DNA of 64,000 bases from Candidatus Villigracilis adiacens (GTDB taxonomy: Bacteria; Chloroflexota; Anaerolineae; Anaerolineales; Villigracilaceae), in the NCBI GenBank assembly GCA_016703605.1, contig JADJBU010000022.1:434001-498000 (forward strand), given 5' to 3'. Below, piece by piece: positions 1 to 8,854 of the stretch (position 1 is its first letter; each line of letters begins with the position of its first letter). Made by a program: the position numbers and the translations under genes. The notes under the pieces were generated by a model. It saw nothing but the letters and a program-made list of their open reading frames with translations. It did not search any database and was not told the DNA's origin.

Positions 1-666
1 GCCGCTTTCGGCGACGACGGTGATTTCGGCGGGGATCATTGGGCGGAGGCGTTCGGTGGTGGTGAGCGAAACTTCGAAGGTGGCGAGGTTGCGGTTGTTG
101 ATGCCGATGAGTTGGATGTTGGGAATCTTCAAGGCGCGTTCGGTTTCGGCTTCGTCGTGGACTTCGACCAATGCCGTTAAGCCTAAACTTTGGGCGCAGG
201 CATGAAGGTCGGCAAAGTGGGACGCATCGGGCAATGCGGCGGCAATGAGGAGGATGGCGTCGGCTCCGTTAGCGCGGGCTTCGTAGATTTGGGATGGGTC
301 GATGATGAAATCTTTTCTTAGGAGCGGTAATTGGTGATTGGTAATTCGTAATTGGCGAAGCGTTTCGAGTTTGCCTTGGAAGAATTTTTCGTCGGTCAGA
401 ACGGAAATTGCGGAGGCGCCATTTTGGGTGTAGATGTCGGCGACTTGGAAGAGGTCGAGGTGCGGGGCGAGGATTCCCTTCGAGGGTGAAGCACGCTTGA
501 GTTCAGCGATCAGGCTCGGGCGGAGTCCGAAGCGGCGGCGCTGTATGGCGGCAAGGAAATCTCTGGGCGTTGGACTCTGCTCGGCGGCGTGGCGCAAGGC
601 TTGGGCGTCGAGCGCCGCAATTTCCAATCGTTTTTGGTCGAGGATTTTTTCGAGGATATTAGTCAT
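1..666 (-). CDS. trpC: Indole-3-glycerol phosphate synthase TrpC (3' end beyond window)
   Basis: Catalyses ring closure of carboxyphenylamino-deoxyribulose phosphate to indole-3-glycerol phosphate in cytosolic tryptophan synthesis. The translation from the ATG at 664-666 shows the family motifs in order: IAELKRASPSKG near residue 60, FFQGKLETLR, the catalytic-lysine segment LRKDFIID near residue 115, IGINNRNL and VVAESG at the window edge. About 222 residues are present, so roughly the last 40 lie outside. It is last of the visible trp genes and starts 34 bases after the trpGD stop. Oddity: residues about 104-113 (RITNHQLP), just before LRKDF, are encoded by a low-complexity TTACCAAT-type repeat that also occurs in nearby spacers, in frame and apparently tolerated. 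Identity is secure. Confidence 0.95.
   Translation of the reverse strand, partial: MTNILEKILDQKRLEIAALDAQALRHAAEQSPTPRDFLAAIQRRRFGLRPSLIAELKRASPSKGILAPHLDLFQVADIYTQNGASAISVLTDEKFFQGKLETLRQLRITNHQLPLLRKDFIIDPSQIYEARANGADAILLIAAALPDASHFADLHACAQSLGLTALVEVHDEAETERALKIPNIQLIGINNRNLATFEVSLTTTERLRPMIPAEITVVAESG
326..355. repeat. Low-complexity ATTGGTAATT repeat inside trpC
   Basis: About 30 bases of a taattggtgattggtaatt-type repeat lie inside the trpC reading frame and keep it open. The same sequence type occurs at 4953-4999 and 28279-28408. Related family members from memory have a short hydrophobic AVDLP-like stretch here, so the repeat appears to have replaced or expanded a loop ahead of the active-site lysine. 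Confidence 0.7.
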
Positions 667-676
667 GGTGGTTTCT

Positions 677-704
677 GTAGGGGCGGATCGCGATCCGCCC
701 TTAC
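677..704. repeat. Palindromic REP-like element between trpGD and trpC
   Basis: Arms gtaggggcggatcg and cgatccgcccttac pair over 14 bases with one G-T mismatch and no loop. The element supplies the trpGD stop codon (701-703) and ends 11 bases before the trpC start. A related GGGGCGGG palindrome lies at 16740-16764. There is no T-run after it on the minus strand, so it is not a classical terminator. Confidence 0.7.
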
Positions 705-2305
705 GAGCGTGTGATTTCCACAAGGGCGTTGAGTTTTTCGAGAGCCTTGCCGCTATCGAGAGATGCTGTGGCTTCTGCGAGTGCGGATTTGAAGTCGCCT
801 GTTTCGGCGGCGAGGGCGGCGGCGGTGTTGAGCAGGACGGCGTCGCGGCGGGCGCCTGTCAGTTTGTTGGAGAGGATGTCTCTCATCATCTGCGCGGACT
901 CGTCGGGAGTGCCGCCGCGAAGGTCGGCGACGGTGCAGGGCGCGAGACCGAGGTCGGCGGGATTGAGGTCGTAGGTTTCGACGCTGCCGTTGCGAAGATG
1001 GCTGACACGGTTGACGCCCGTGGGATTGAGTTCGTCGAGACCGTTGGCGCCGTGGATGATGAGCGCGGCTTGGCTGCCGAGTTCTTTGAGGACGTGCGCG
1101 AGCGGCACAGTGAGTTTGGCGTCGTAGACGCCCGTGAGTTGGATGCGCGCGCCCGCGGGATTGGTGAGCGGACCGAGAACATTGAAGATGGTGCGCTGCC
1201 CCATCTCTTTGCGCGGACCGACGGCGTGTTTCATGGCGGGATGAAACTTGGGCGCGAACATGAAGCCGATGCCGACCTGCTCGATGGCTGCGGCAACTTG
1301 GTCGGGAGTGAGGTCGAGGTTGACACCGAGCGCGGAGAGAACGTCGGCACTGCCGCATTGAGAGGACGCGGCGCGGTTACCATGCTTGGCGACTTTACGT
1401 CCCGTGCCTGCGAGGACGAACGCGGCGGCGGTGGAAATGTTGAACGTGTGCGCGCCGTCGCCGCCTGTGCCGACGATGTCGTAGATGGGATCGGTTGAGT
1501 TGACGTTGACCTTCACCGCGACGTTACGCATGGCGCGGACGGAGCCTGTGATCTCAGGGATGGTCTCGCCTTTCATGCGAAGTGCAGTGAGGTATGAACC
1601 GATCTGCGCGGGGGTCGCGCCGCCTGTCATGATGACGGTCATCGCTTCTTCGGCTTCGAGGTCGGTCAGGTCCGTGCGGTTGATGACTTTGGCGATGAAC
1701 GGTTTGAGCATGACGGGTTCAGTGGATGGCGGAGGCGCGATCTTGATGTCGAGGAAGTTCTTGAGCAACTGCTTGCCGTGCTCGGTCAGGATCGACTCGG
1801 GATGGAATTGCACGCCGTAGGTCGGGTGCTGTTTGTGTTTGAGTCCCATCACTTCGCCTTCATCGGTTTGGGCGATGACTTCGAGTTCGGCGGGAATCGG
1901 TTCGTAGACGACGAGCGAGTGATAGCGCATGGCTTCAAAGGGAGTCGGGATGTCTTTGAAGATGCCCTGCTGGTTGTGTTTGACGGGCGAGGTCTTGCCG
2001 TGCATGAGGCGCGGAGCACGGTCCACTTTGCCGCCGTAGATGGCGCCGAGGCATTGATGCCCGAGGCAGACTCCCAGCACGGGGACTTTGCCCGTGAAGT
2101 ATTTGACGGCTTCGGGCGAGACGCCGCCATCTTTGAGCGGTTCGCCTGGACCTGGGGAGATGACGAGGTGGTCAGGCTTGAGGGCGATGAGTTCGTTCAG
2201 CGAGATCTGGTCGTTGCGGTACACGCGAATGTCCGCGCCGAGTTCGCCGAAGTATTGAACGAGGTTGTAGGTGAATGAGTCGTAGTTGTCGATTAGGACT
2301 AGCAT
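701..2305 (-). CDS. trpGD: Fused anthranilate synthase glutaminase / anthranilate phosphoribosyltransferase TrpGD
   Basis: This is a bifunctional 534-residue protein. Residues 1 to about 190 are the class I glutamine amidotransferase that feeds ammonia to TrpE: ISPGPGEP, the nucleophile in GVCLGHQCLGA, and the His/Glu dyad in VQFHPESI. Residues about 200-534 are anthranilate phosphoribosyltransferase: DIVGTGGDGAHTFNIST for PRPP binding, KHGNRAASSQCGSADVL, and GPRKEMGQRTIFNVLGPLTN. The fusion order matches the enterobacterial TrpGD. It lies between trpS and trpC in the T-box operon, separated from trpS by a 71-base low-complexity spacer. Both domains look complete. Confidence 0.97.
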   Translation of the reverse strand: MLVLIDNYDSFTYNLVQYFGELGADIRVYRNDQISLNELIALKPDHLVISPGPGEPLKDGGVSPEAVKYFTGKVPVLGVCLGHQCLGAIYGGKVDRAPRLMHGKTSPVKHNQQGIFKDIPTPFEAMRYHSLVVYEPIPAELEVIAQTDEGEVMGLKHKQHPTYGVQFHPESILTEHGKQLLKNFLDIKIAPPPSTEPVMLKPFIAKVINRTDLTDLEAEEAMTVIMTGGATPAQIGSYLTALRMKGETIPEITGSVRAMRNVAVKVNVNSTDPIYDIVGTGGDGAHTFNISTAAAFVLAGTGRKVAKHGNRAASSQCGSADVLSALGVNLDLTPDQVAAAIEQVGIGFMFAPKFHPAMKHAVGPRKEMGQRTIFNVLGPLTNPAGARIQLTGVYDAKLTVPLAHVLKELGSQAALIIHGANGLDELNPTGVNRVSHLRNGSVETYDLNPADLGLAPCTVADLRGGTPDESAQMMRDILSNKLTGARRDAVLLNTAAALAAETGDFKSALAEATASLDSGKALEKLNALVEITRS

Positions 2306-2319
2306 GGTGAATTCCTTTC

Positions 2320-2376
2320 AAGTCGAAGGTCAAAGGTCGAAAGTCGGAGCGACTTGTGACCTTTGACTTTTGACTC
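2320..2376. repeat. Low-complexity AAGGTCAAAGGTC spacer between trpS and trpGD
   Basis: The trpS-trpGD spacer consists of variants of aaggtcaaaggtc followed by the partly complementary gtgacctttgacttttgac, so it can fold into a hairpin. It matches the style of the other low-complexity spacers in this operon. Confidence 0.6.
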
Positions 2377-3426
2377 TTATTCTTCGTTCCCGAAAATATC
2401 CAATTCATCCGCGAACAGATCGAGCGAGTAGGACAAGCCTGTTTTCTCGCGGACGAGTTCCATGGTCTGTTTGGCTTCGGCTTGCATGCGGCGGATGCCG
2501 TTGGCGAGGACGTCGCGCGGGATCATGGGATGGGCAAGGAAGTAGGCGCGTTTTTCGCGGATGGGTTCGAGGAAATTGTTGATGGCGCGGGCAAGTTTTT
2601 CTTTGACTTCCACGTCACCGACTTTGCCCTGACGGTAGCGTTCCTTGAGGTCGTCCACTTCGGCGTAGGAGGGATTGAACGCGTCGTGATAGATGAAGAC
2701 GGGGTTGCCTTCGACCGTCCCAGGGTCGGTGGCGCGGAGTCGCTTCGGGTCGGTGTACATGTTCATCACCTTTTGCTTGACCGTCTCGGCGTCGTCGGAG
2801 AGATAGATGGCGTTGTTGAGCGACTTGGACATTTTGCTTTGTCCGTCTGTGCCGACCAAAAGCGGAACGTCACCGATGATGGGTTCGGGTTCGGGGAAGA
2901 CGTCACCGTAGAGGTTGTTGAAACGGCGCGCCATCTCGCGGGCGAGTTCGACGTGCGATTGGTTATCGCGCCCGACGGGGACGGCTTGCGCGCGCGGGAG
3001 GAGAATGTCCACGGCTTGCAAGACGGGATAACCGAGCAAACCAAACGGCATGGAGTCCATGTGTGCGTCGCGTGCCATGTCTTTGAGAGTCGGCATACGT
3101 TCGAGGCGTGGAACGGTGACGAGCATTTCAAAGAGCAAATTCAACTGGAAGGTTTCAGGCACAGCCGATTGCACGAAGATGGTGCTGACGTTCGGGTCAA
3201 TGCCGACGGCGAGATAATCCAACACAATGTCACGGATGAAGGTCGGAATCTCTTTGATGTACTGAGGCTCGGGTTTGGTGGTCAGCGTGTGCAAATCTGC
3301 GATGATGAAGAAGGAGTCGTATTGATGCTGCAAGCGCACGCGGTTCGAGAGCGAGCCGACATAATGCCCGAGGTGCAGGCGTCCTGTGGGGCGGTCGCCG
3401 GTGAGTAATCTTGGTTTCGAGGTCAT
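2377..3426 (-). CDS. trpS: Tryptophanyl-tRNA synthetase TrpS
   Basis: Class I aminoacyl-tRNA synthetase charging tRNA-Trp, 349 residues as usual. The HIGH-type motif is HLGHYVGS within TGRLHLGHYVGS near residue 18, and the KMSKS loop is GTDGQSKMSKSLNNAIYL near residue 195. ADLHTLT and LLPRAQAVPVGRDNQSH are typical of bacterial TrpRS. It sits between trpE and trpGD, so it is probably co-transcribed and shares T-box control, linking tRNA charging and tryptophan synthesis. A GGA-type ribosome site precedes the ATG. Confidence 0.96.
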   Translation of the reverse strand: MTSKPRLLTGDRPTGRLHLGHYVGSLSNRVRLQHQYDSFFIIADLHTLTTKPEPQYIKEIPTFIRDIVLDYLAVGIDPNVSTIFVQSAVPETFQLNLLFEMLVTVPRLERMPTLKDMARDAHMDSMPFGLLGYPVLQAVDILLPRAQAVPVGRDNQSHVELAREMARRFNNLYGDVFPEPEPIIGDVPLLVGTDGQSKMSKSLNNAIYLSDDAETVKQKVMNMYTDPKRLRATDPGTVEGNPVFIYHDAFNPSYAEVDDLKERYRQGKVGDVEVKEKLARAINNFLEPIREKRAYFLAHPMIPRDVLANGIRRMQAEAKQTMELVREKTGLSYSLDLFADELDIFGNEE

Positions 3427-3442
3427 AGGTTAGGTTCCTTTC

Positions 3443-3509
3443 GGTTGGTGGTTGGTAGTTGGTAGTTGGTGGCAGTTCTGCTGTCAACTACCAACCGTCC
3501 ACCGTCAAC
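3443..3509. repeat. Low-complexity inverted repeat between trpE and trpS
   Basis: The sequence ggttggtggttggtagttgg runs into the roughly complementary tcaactaccaaccgtccacc, giving a hairpin-capable spacer. It overlaps the last codons of trpE. Its composition is like the other AT/GT-biased repeats in this window. Confidence 0.6.
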
Positions 3510-4941
3510 TATTCGATTCAGCGACATCAATAGCCTTCAACATCGCGCTCGCCTTATTCACCGTCTCTTGAAACTCAGCAGTGGGATTCGAGTCTGCGAC
3601 GATGCCTGCGCCTGCTTGCACGCTGACGGTGTTGCCGCGCCCGACCATGGTGCGGATGGCGAGGCAGGTGTCCATCGCGCCGTCGAAGCCGAAGTAGCCG
3701 ACCATGCCCGCGTAGGCGCCGCGCGCGTCGGGTTCGAGGTCGGCGATGATCTCCATCGCGCGGACTTTCGGCGCGCCGCTGACTGTCCCTGCGGGGAAGG
3801 CGGCACGAACCAAATCGAACGCGGTCAGTTCAGGTTTCAACTTCCCTTCGACGTGCGAGACGATGTGCATGACGTGTGAATATTTTTCGACCGTGAAGAA
3901 ATCCGAAACGCGCACGGTGCCATATTCGCACACGCGCCCGAGGTCGTTGCGTCCGAGGTCAACCAGCATGACATGCTCGGCGCGTTCCTTCGGGTCGGCG
4001 AGGAGTTCCTGCGCGAGAGCGTCGTCAGCGGCGTTGTCTTTGCCTCGGGGTCGCGTCCCAGCGATCGGGCGGAGCGAGGCGGTTCTTCCTTCCAAACGCA
4101 CGAACATCTCAGGCGACGATCCGCACAGATAGAGCGGCTCGCCGTCCACGGTTCCGAAATCAAAAAAGAACATGTACGGCGACGGGTTGAGTCGGCGCAC
4201 GGCGCGATAGACATCGAACGGCTCGACGTTGGTCTCGCGTGTAAAGCGCTGCGAAAGCACCACCTGAAAAATATCGCCCGCCAAAATATTTTCTTTGGCA
4301 GTACGAACCATATCTTCATAGGTGCCCTGCGTGTGATTCGATTTAACCTTCGACGGCTTGACTCTATTTTGGATGCGGGCGGCAACGGTTGTTTGATGCG
4401 CGTCTCAATTGAATCCAGTTTTTGATCCGCGGCTTCGGTATTGCCATCCAATACATTTGCGATCAGGAAGATGCTGCGACGCGCGTGATCAAAAGCGATG
4501 ATGGTATCTGCCAGCATATAAATGCCATCGGGAATTAAACCCACGCTTCATTTTCGCGCCGAGGGTTGGTTCAAAAAACCGAACCGACTCGAACCCGAGA
4601 AAGCCCACCAACCCACCCGTGAAGCGCGGCGCGTTCGGCACGCGGACGGCGGGAAAGCGCTCCATTTCATTTTGCAAAAATCGTGTCGGGTCGCCTTCGA
4701 CGTGTGTGGTGCGTGAACCGTGAATGTCTTGAATTTCAATTTCTTCATCACGCAAGATATACAACGCCTTGGGTTGAACGCCGATGAACGAATAGCGCGC
4801 AATGCGCTCGCCGCCTTCGACAGACTCCAGCAAGAACGACGCGCCGTCTCCGCGCAGTTTGAGATACAGGCTGACGGGAGTCTCCAGGTCAGCGGAGATT
4901 TCGCGGATGATGGTTTGGACTTGTGTTGATTCAAGAAGCAT
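3505..4941 (-). pseudogene. trpE: Anthranilate synthase component I TrpE, interrupted by two frameshifts
   Basis: Converts chorismate and ammonia (from TrpG) to anthranilate, the first committed step. Three overlapping pieces make the protein: 4941 to about 4530 (N-terminal domain, LYLKLRGDGASFLLES, GGLVGFLGFESVRFFEP), about 4535-4350 in another frame (GIYMLADTIIAFDHARRSIF), and about 4390-3505 back in the first frame (NILAGDIFQVVLSQRF, LYLCGSSPEMFVR, PIAGTRPRGKD, DLGRNDLGRVCEYG, AGTVSGAPKVRAME). The shifts lie near 4530 (CGTGGGTTT on the minus strand) and near 4375 (CCGCCCGCATCC). All family motifs survive once both are corrected, so homopolymer consensus errors are at least as likely as true decay. 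The start is supported by AAGGAG before the ATG at 4941 and by the T-box just upstream. Confidence 0.85.
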
Positions 4942-4952
4942 AAGGTCTCCTT

Positions 4953-4999
4953 ATTTACCAATTACTAATCTCGTAATTGGTAAATGGTGATTGGTAATT
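4953..4999. repeat. Low-complexity ATTACCAATTAC spacer between T-box terminator and trpE
   Basis: Runs such as taccaattactaatc and gtaattggtaaatggtgattgg fill the space between the T-box terminator and the trpE ribosome-binding site. It is the same repeat type that sits inside trpC at 326-355. Confidence 0.6.
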
Positions 5000-5000
5000 A

Positions 5001-5042
5001 AAAACAGATTCCCCTCCTGTCCATTGGGACGAGAGGGGAATC
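5001..5042 (-). terminator. Intrinsic terminator of the trp T-box leader
   Basis: Reading the minus strand, the arm GATTCCCCTC (5042-5033) pairs perfectly with GAGGGGAATC (5016-5007) and is followed by TGTTTTTA. The T-box sequence abuts and overlaps the 5' arm, as required for the terminator/antiterminator switch. Confidence 0.9.
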
Positions 5043-5124
5043 TCGTGGTGCCACCCAAGTTAAACGCCGTTTTAACAAAAAATTCCTGCGTGATGCACAC
5101 AGGAAAAGGAAGCCAGCGTCACTC

Positions 5125-5280
5125 TTTTAGTTTGCTAGTTCGATAGTTGACTAGTTATCTAGTCTCGAATATCTAATCTCTATCTCTCTAAGAAACTCTG
5201 CGGGGTAACGGGTGCAGTTCCCGTCTCTGGTACTCGCTACTATTCGACTAATCTCTAATTATCTAGTCTCTAGTATCTTT
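5125..5280. repeat. Low-complexity CTAGAGACTAGAT repeats inside the T-box linker
   Basis: Two blocks of ctagtctcgaatatctaatc-like sequence flank a short hairpin-forming core (cggggtaacgggtgcagttcccgtc) between stem I and the T-box. The same repeat type occurs at 40396-40462 between truA and rplQ. It probably extends the stem III region without disturbing the conserved elements. Confidence 0.6.
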
Positions 5281-5361
5281 CTCTTCACAACTCGGAGGTC
5301 CATTCGACTTCTGCGCTTTTGCCCGGCTTTCAGAACTTGCTGTCAGGCTCTCTGGAAATCG

Positions 5362-5398
<37 letters not shown>

Positions 5399-5415
5399 AT
5401 ATGTTGGGCGAGATT

Positions 5416-8400
5416 TTATGACGGAGGGCGGGATGTGTCAAGGGATTGACTCTCTGAAAGTTCCTTTTGCTGACCAAGCTCTTTTTCTCTTTGTTTTTCG
5501 ACCTTGGTTCGAATTATTTCACTTATTGGATTTTGTGAATGTTCTTTTTCCCAAATTAAGAGTGCATCAATTACCTCTGCTTTTTTGGTAGACAACAACT
5601 TGTTTATGATACTTCTAGCACCTTCTAAATTACCACTATATGCCTCCATCCATTTCAGAGCGATATGAGCATTTTTTATTGTAGGAACTGCTTCCCAATA
5701 AGCGAGCCACCAATAATGCCAGCCAACCGATTTTATGTTTGATTTAAAAACCATAGATGTTATCAATTCGTAAAGACGATTATAGCTATTTACATCTGGG
5801 GGTGGAAGATCAGTTCTTGAAAAATTAGTTTGATAAGATTTCATCAAAAATAACGCCAGTTGCGCAGCTCTTTCTTCATCTTTATGGATTTCTATCCATT
5901 CAATGCCATCCAAAATAAATTTTTTAGGAGACACAACACTCTTAAATTCTTTACTATATTTGTTTTTTGCCAAATCGGTATAAATTATTGGCCACTCCAC
6001 CTTTTGTTTATTTTCATCAACCCATCTTAATCCCCACTTTATCAATTTCTTTTTTGAATCAGAAGAATTCAATCTGTCAAAATTAGCAATAAGTGTTTGC
6101 CAAATAAAAGTCCATTGATTTGATGAGTTTCTTTCTAAAATCCAATCAACTCCATATTCAAGAATTTTAGTAATACCTCCCTCTGGAGAAAGAAATTTTT
6201 TATACTTGATAATATCTTGCCACACGAACGCCCATTGCACCTGGTCTTGCCTGCCATCTAACCATTCAACTCCATACTGTAATGTATTGTTTAAAACAAA
6301 ATCGTTTCTATAGCGGTGAGTATGTTTAAGTATTTTCTCCCATACAAAAGACCACTGGGCACTGTCTTCTCGTCCAGTAAGCCAAATTAACCCTGAGTCA
6401 ATAATATTGTTTACATCTTCTTTTGAAAGCTCGCTACTACCCTGAAGTAGGTCTTCCCAAACTCTCGACCACCATTTACGTTCTTCTCTGCCGCGCAACC
6501 ACAAAATACCTATTCGCAAGATATCTGATTGTGTACAGATATCATCAAAAGAAGCAGAGTTACTTATGAGTGTGCTCCAAACAGAATACCAAGCAGCTTC
6601 ATCATAATGATGTCGATGTTTAACCCACTCCCAGCCAATTTTGCCCAATTTTGCATTTTTGGGATAACAACTCCACAATTGCAACCATAGATCCCCCCAC
6701 AAATAATAATCATTACCCAATGTTTGAATAGCAGTATCTAATGCTGGTTTTGATAAAATAAAATCAACATGGGATTCGCGACTCGCCCATTTTGCTAAAT
6801 TAACCCAAATAAAGGCAAGATTAACTGGATGTGTCTTGTTTACAAATTCCAATAGCGTTTTACAATGAGTAATAATCTTCTCTGCAAGAGATTTCTCATT
6901 CAAATCAAGAGTTACTCGGTCACCACCTTGCGCAACCACAAGCAAGATACGAGAAGCTAACACATCGTCTGTAGCAACGACTCTTTCAAAGGCTCTAGCC
7001 AAATCATCTGCTCTTTGATTTCCAAAATTTTCTGGACGAATGGCTTTATAAATTGCATCGCTCAAATGGGGATGCGTCAAACGGATATATTTCCTTTCAG
7101 AGTTTTCAATATTAAGTACAGAAAAATCTTGGTCAAGATTTAAAGCCAACAAACCATCTTGTTGTTCAGGTGTAAGTTCACTCAACCAAGCAACTGGAGC
7201 CCAAATATAAAGACGATTTAATGCCAACAGCAATGTCATTTGTTCAAGAATATTACTTCCTGAAAGGCGTTCCTTAAATCTTCTTGCAAACTCGGTAATA
7301 TTTCCATGACGAAGTTCAAGCATCATAGACAAGACAAGCCCACTATCTTGTTCGAAAGCTAAACCGGGATTTGCTACTTCTCCAGTTCTAAGGCTAAACC
7401 ACTCAAGAAAGTGTGTCTGTTCTGATTTGGAAACAGAAGGGATACCCCATTTTTTCACTTGAAAATATTCAGTGCCACCTGTTTTTTGAAACTCTTCTAA
7501 ATACTCTGGAGGACTACAAGTTATAAGGATTGGCCAAGTAATTTTGTGGTATTTGGGATTTCTCAATAGCCGAGAAATTGCCCTATAGTCAATTCTATCC
7601 CTGACTTGCGGAGAGTTAAAATCATCAATAAATACAAATAGAGTCTCCCTTACATCTTCTTGCTCTACCCATTTTTCTAGTAAAACAGACAGCTTGTCTG
7701 CGGCATCATCGAGCCAAATAACCTTTGCATTTCTAGTGATAACAATTTCCTGCATTATTTGAAGAAGCAGTACACTCTTCCCGCTTCCCGACCTTCCAGA
7801 AATCCAAAAAGTTAGTATTTCTGGATCAAAGTTATTCAAATGTTTACTTAAGAATGCGTCCAACTCATTCAGGGCATCAACAAGTATCTCCTTACGCAGC
7901 ATAAAGCGTTGGTCTCGGATTTGGTCAATGCTTATTGTTTTACCAACAACGACTTCGCTGCTTGTTTTTTCGTAAGGTGCTATCAAATCAGGAGTTATAT
8001 ATGAGCCTGGTAAAGAAACAAACATTCGTGTTATTTCCGCGCTGGCTTCCACCAACAATTTAACACCCGCCTTAATATCTTTTAATTCACTGTGAAGGAT
8101 TCGTAAACCGAATTCTTTCACGGGTAGAAGTGCGTCATACAAGCATGTCATGTAAAGATCAACCCCGCCATCAACCTGGTCATTACTAACACGCTTAGGT
8201 AATTCCGCTCGAAACACTTCGAATAGAGTATTTTTCAAAGATTCTTCACTAAAATCCTTCGGCAAACTCGCAATAGCATTTTGTACCGAGATTAAGTCGC
8301 CATGGCTCATCGTAAACAGTTCACGAAAATCCCTATCTTGGCATTTCACTCTAAAATTTTCATCAGCGGATTTTGCTGCTTCGAGCAATTCTTTTTCTCC

Positions 8401-8571
8401 ATCCCTGCTTGCTAAAATGGTATTAATTTGCTCCTGAAGTTTCTCCCCGCCAATATCTGTAGCCATAGTTGCAAAAACTTCTAATGCCTCATCGCCAATT
8501 AGATTTTTTGCATGGTACTTGGCGAGAGCCACTCCAAGCTTAAGCAGTGCATTTGGGATATTTGCGGGCAT
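5416..8571 (-). CDS. STAND-type P-loop NTPase with 40-residue Trp-rich C-terminal repeats (candidate defence protein)
   Basis: The protein has 1051 residues and no recognised name. Residues 1-250 are mostly helical with no identified domain. Walker A is GRSGSGKS at 259-266, Walker B is LFVFIDDF at 311-318, and a sensor-like strand WPILITCSP follows at 346-354. After a helical region come at least six repeats, each of the form GxxWlxgRxxxxxWxxVWxxLl, with tryptophans at 691, 730, 770, 810, 850 and 892, a period of almost exactly 40; a weaker copy begins at 646. This is the architecture of STAND ATPases: an N-terminal effector or adaptor, an NTPase switch and a C-terminal superhelical sensor. 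The gene is clearly more AT-rich than its neighbours, stands alone and is probably acquired. A GGAG lies 5 bases before the ATG. A role in phage sensing is inference; signal transduction is an alternative. Confidence 0.8.
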   Translation of the reverse strand: MPANIPNALLKLGVALAKYHAKNLIGDEALEVFATMATDIGGEKLQEQINTILASRDGEKELLEAAKSADENFRVKCQDRDFRELFTMSHGDLISVQNAIASLPKDFSEESLKNTLFEVFRAELPKRVSNDQVDGGVDLYMTCLYDALLPVKEFGLRILHSELKDIKAGVKLLVEASAEITRMFVSLPGSYITPDLIAPYEKTSSEVVVGKTISIDQIRDQRFMLRKEILVDALNELDAFLSKHLNNFDPEILTFWISGRSGSGKSVLLLQIMQEIVITRNAKVIWLDDAADKLSVLLEKWVEQEDVRETLFVFIDDFNSPQVRDRIDYRAISRLLRNPKYHKITWPILITCSPPEYLEEFQKTGGTEYFQVKKWGIPSVSKSEQTHFLEWFSLRTGEVANPGLAFEQDSGLVLSMMLELRHGNITEFARRFKERLSGSNILEQMTLLLALNRLYIWAPVAWLSELTPEQQDGLLALNLDQDFSVLNIENSERKYIRLTHPHLSDAIYKAIRPENFGNQRADDLARAFERVVATDDVLASRILLVVAQGGDRVTLDLNEKSLAEKIITHCKTLLEFVNKTHPVNLAFIWVNLAKWASRESHVDFILSKPALDTAIQTLGNDYYLWGDLWLQLWSCYPKNAKLGKIGWEWVKHRHHYDEAAWYSVWSTLISNSASFDDICTQSDILRIGILWLRGREERKWWSRVWEDLLQGSSELSKEDVNNIIDSGLIWLTGREDSAQWSFVWEKILKHTHRYRNDFVLNNTLQYGVEWLDGRQDQVQWAFVWQDIIKYKKFLSPEGGITKILEYGVDWILERNSSNQWTFIWQTLIANFDRLNSSDSKKKLIKWGLRWVDENKQKVEWPIIYTDLAKNKYSKEFKSVVSPKKFILDGIEWIEIHKDEERAAQLALFLMKSYQTNFSRTDLPPPDVNSYNRLYELITSMVFKSNIKSVGWHYWWLAYWEAVPTIKNAHIALKWMEAYSGNLEGARSIINKLLSTKKAEVIDALLIWEKEHSQNPISEIIRTKVEKQREKELGQQKELSESQSLDTSRPPS

Positions 8572-8609
8572 TTCACTCCACTTATGAAACCAGACCTAAG
8601 AGATACTTA

Positions 8610-8615
8610 ATTATA
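8610..8615 (-). promoter_or_regulatory. Probable -10 box of the STAND NTPase gene
   Basis: A perfect TATAAT on the minus strand (8615-8610) lies 38 bases before the ATG at 8571. No convincing -35 hexamer is present 16-18 bases upstream. Confidence 0.5.
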
Positions 8616-8692
8616 CGCTTACAAAACAAATCCATCGGGAAAACCCCTCCCTCAGTTCGTGGAAGTCCGCTTCGGGCGAGTCCGCTGGGAAA

Positions 8693-8786
8693 ACCTGACA
8701 GGTCTCCATAGAAGCCTTGCGGACAGGGATTCATGGCGGCAATTACGTCTTGGTTAACAACCGCCCTGCTGAGACCTGTCAGGTCT
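8693..8786. repeat. Paired ACCTGACAGGT palindromes upstream of the STAND gene
   Basis: The spacer 8572-8854 holds no gene. It contains acctgacaggtct at 8693-8705 and agacctgtcaggtct at 8772-8786, each a palindrome around cctgacagg and together an inverted pair about 70 bases apart. The same palindrome recurs at 17450-17482. The rest of the spacer, including cttaagaaacagcctttaag near 8817, also resembles the spacer before 16782. Confidence 0.6.
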
Positions 8787-8854
8787 GGGACAATTACGGC
8801 TGCCAGACAAAAGAACTTAAGAAACAGCCTTTAAGGCTAACAGGCGAAACAAGC

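Noticed and set aside
434..1498. 354-codon open frame opposite trpC/trpGD
   Set aside because: Crosses two real genes on the other strand and has no domain signature.
8572..8854. Second defence gene next to the STAND NTPase
   Set aside because: The gap is non-coding repeat sequence and the flanking genes are a trp operon and a DUF1992 gene, so no multi-gene defence island is visible.
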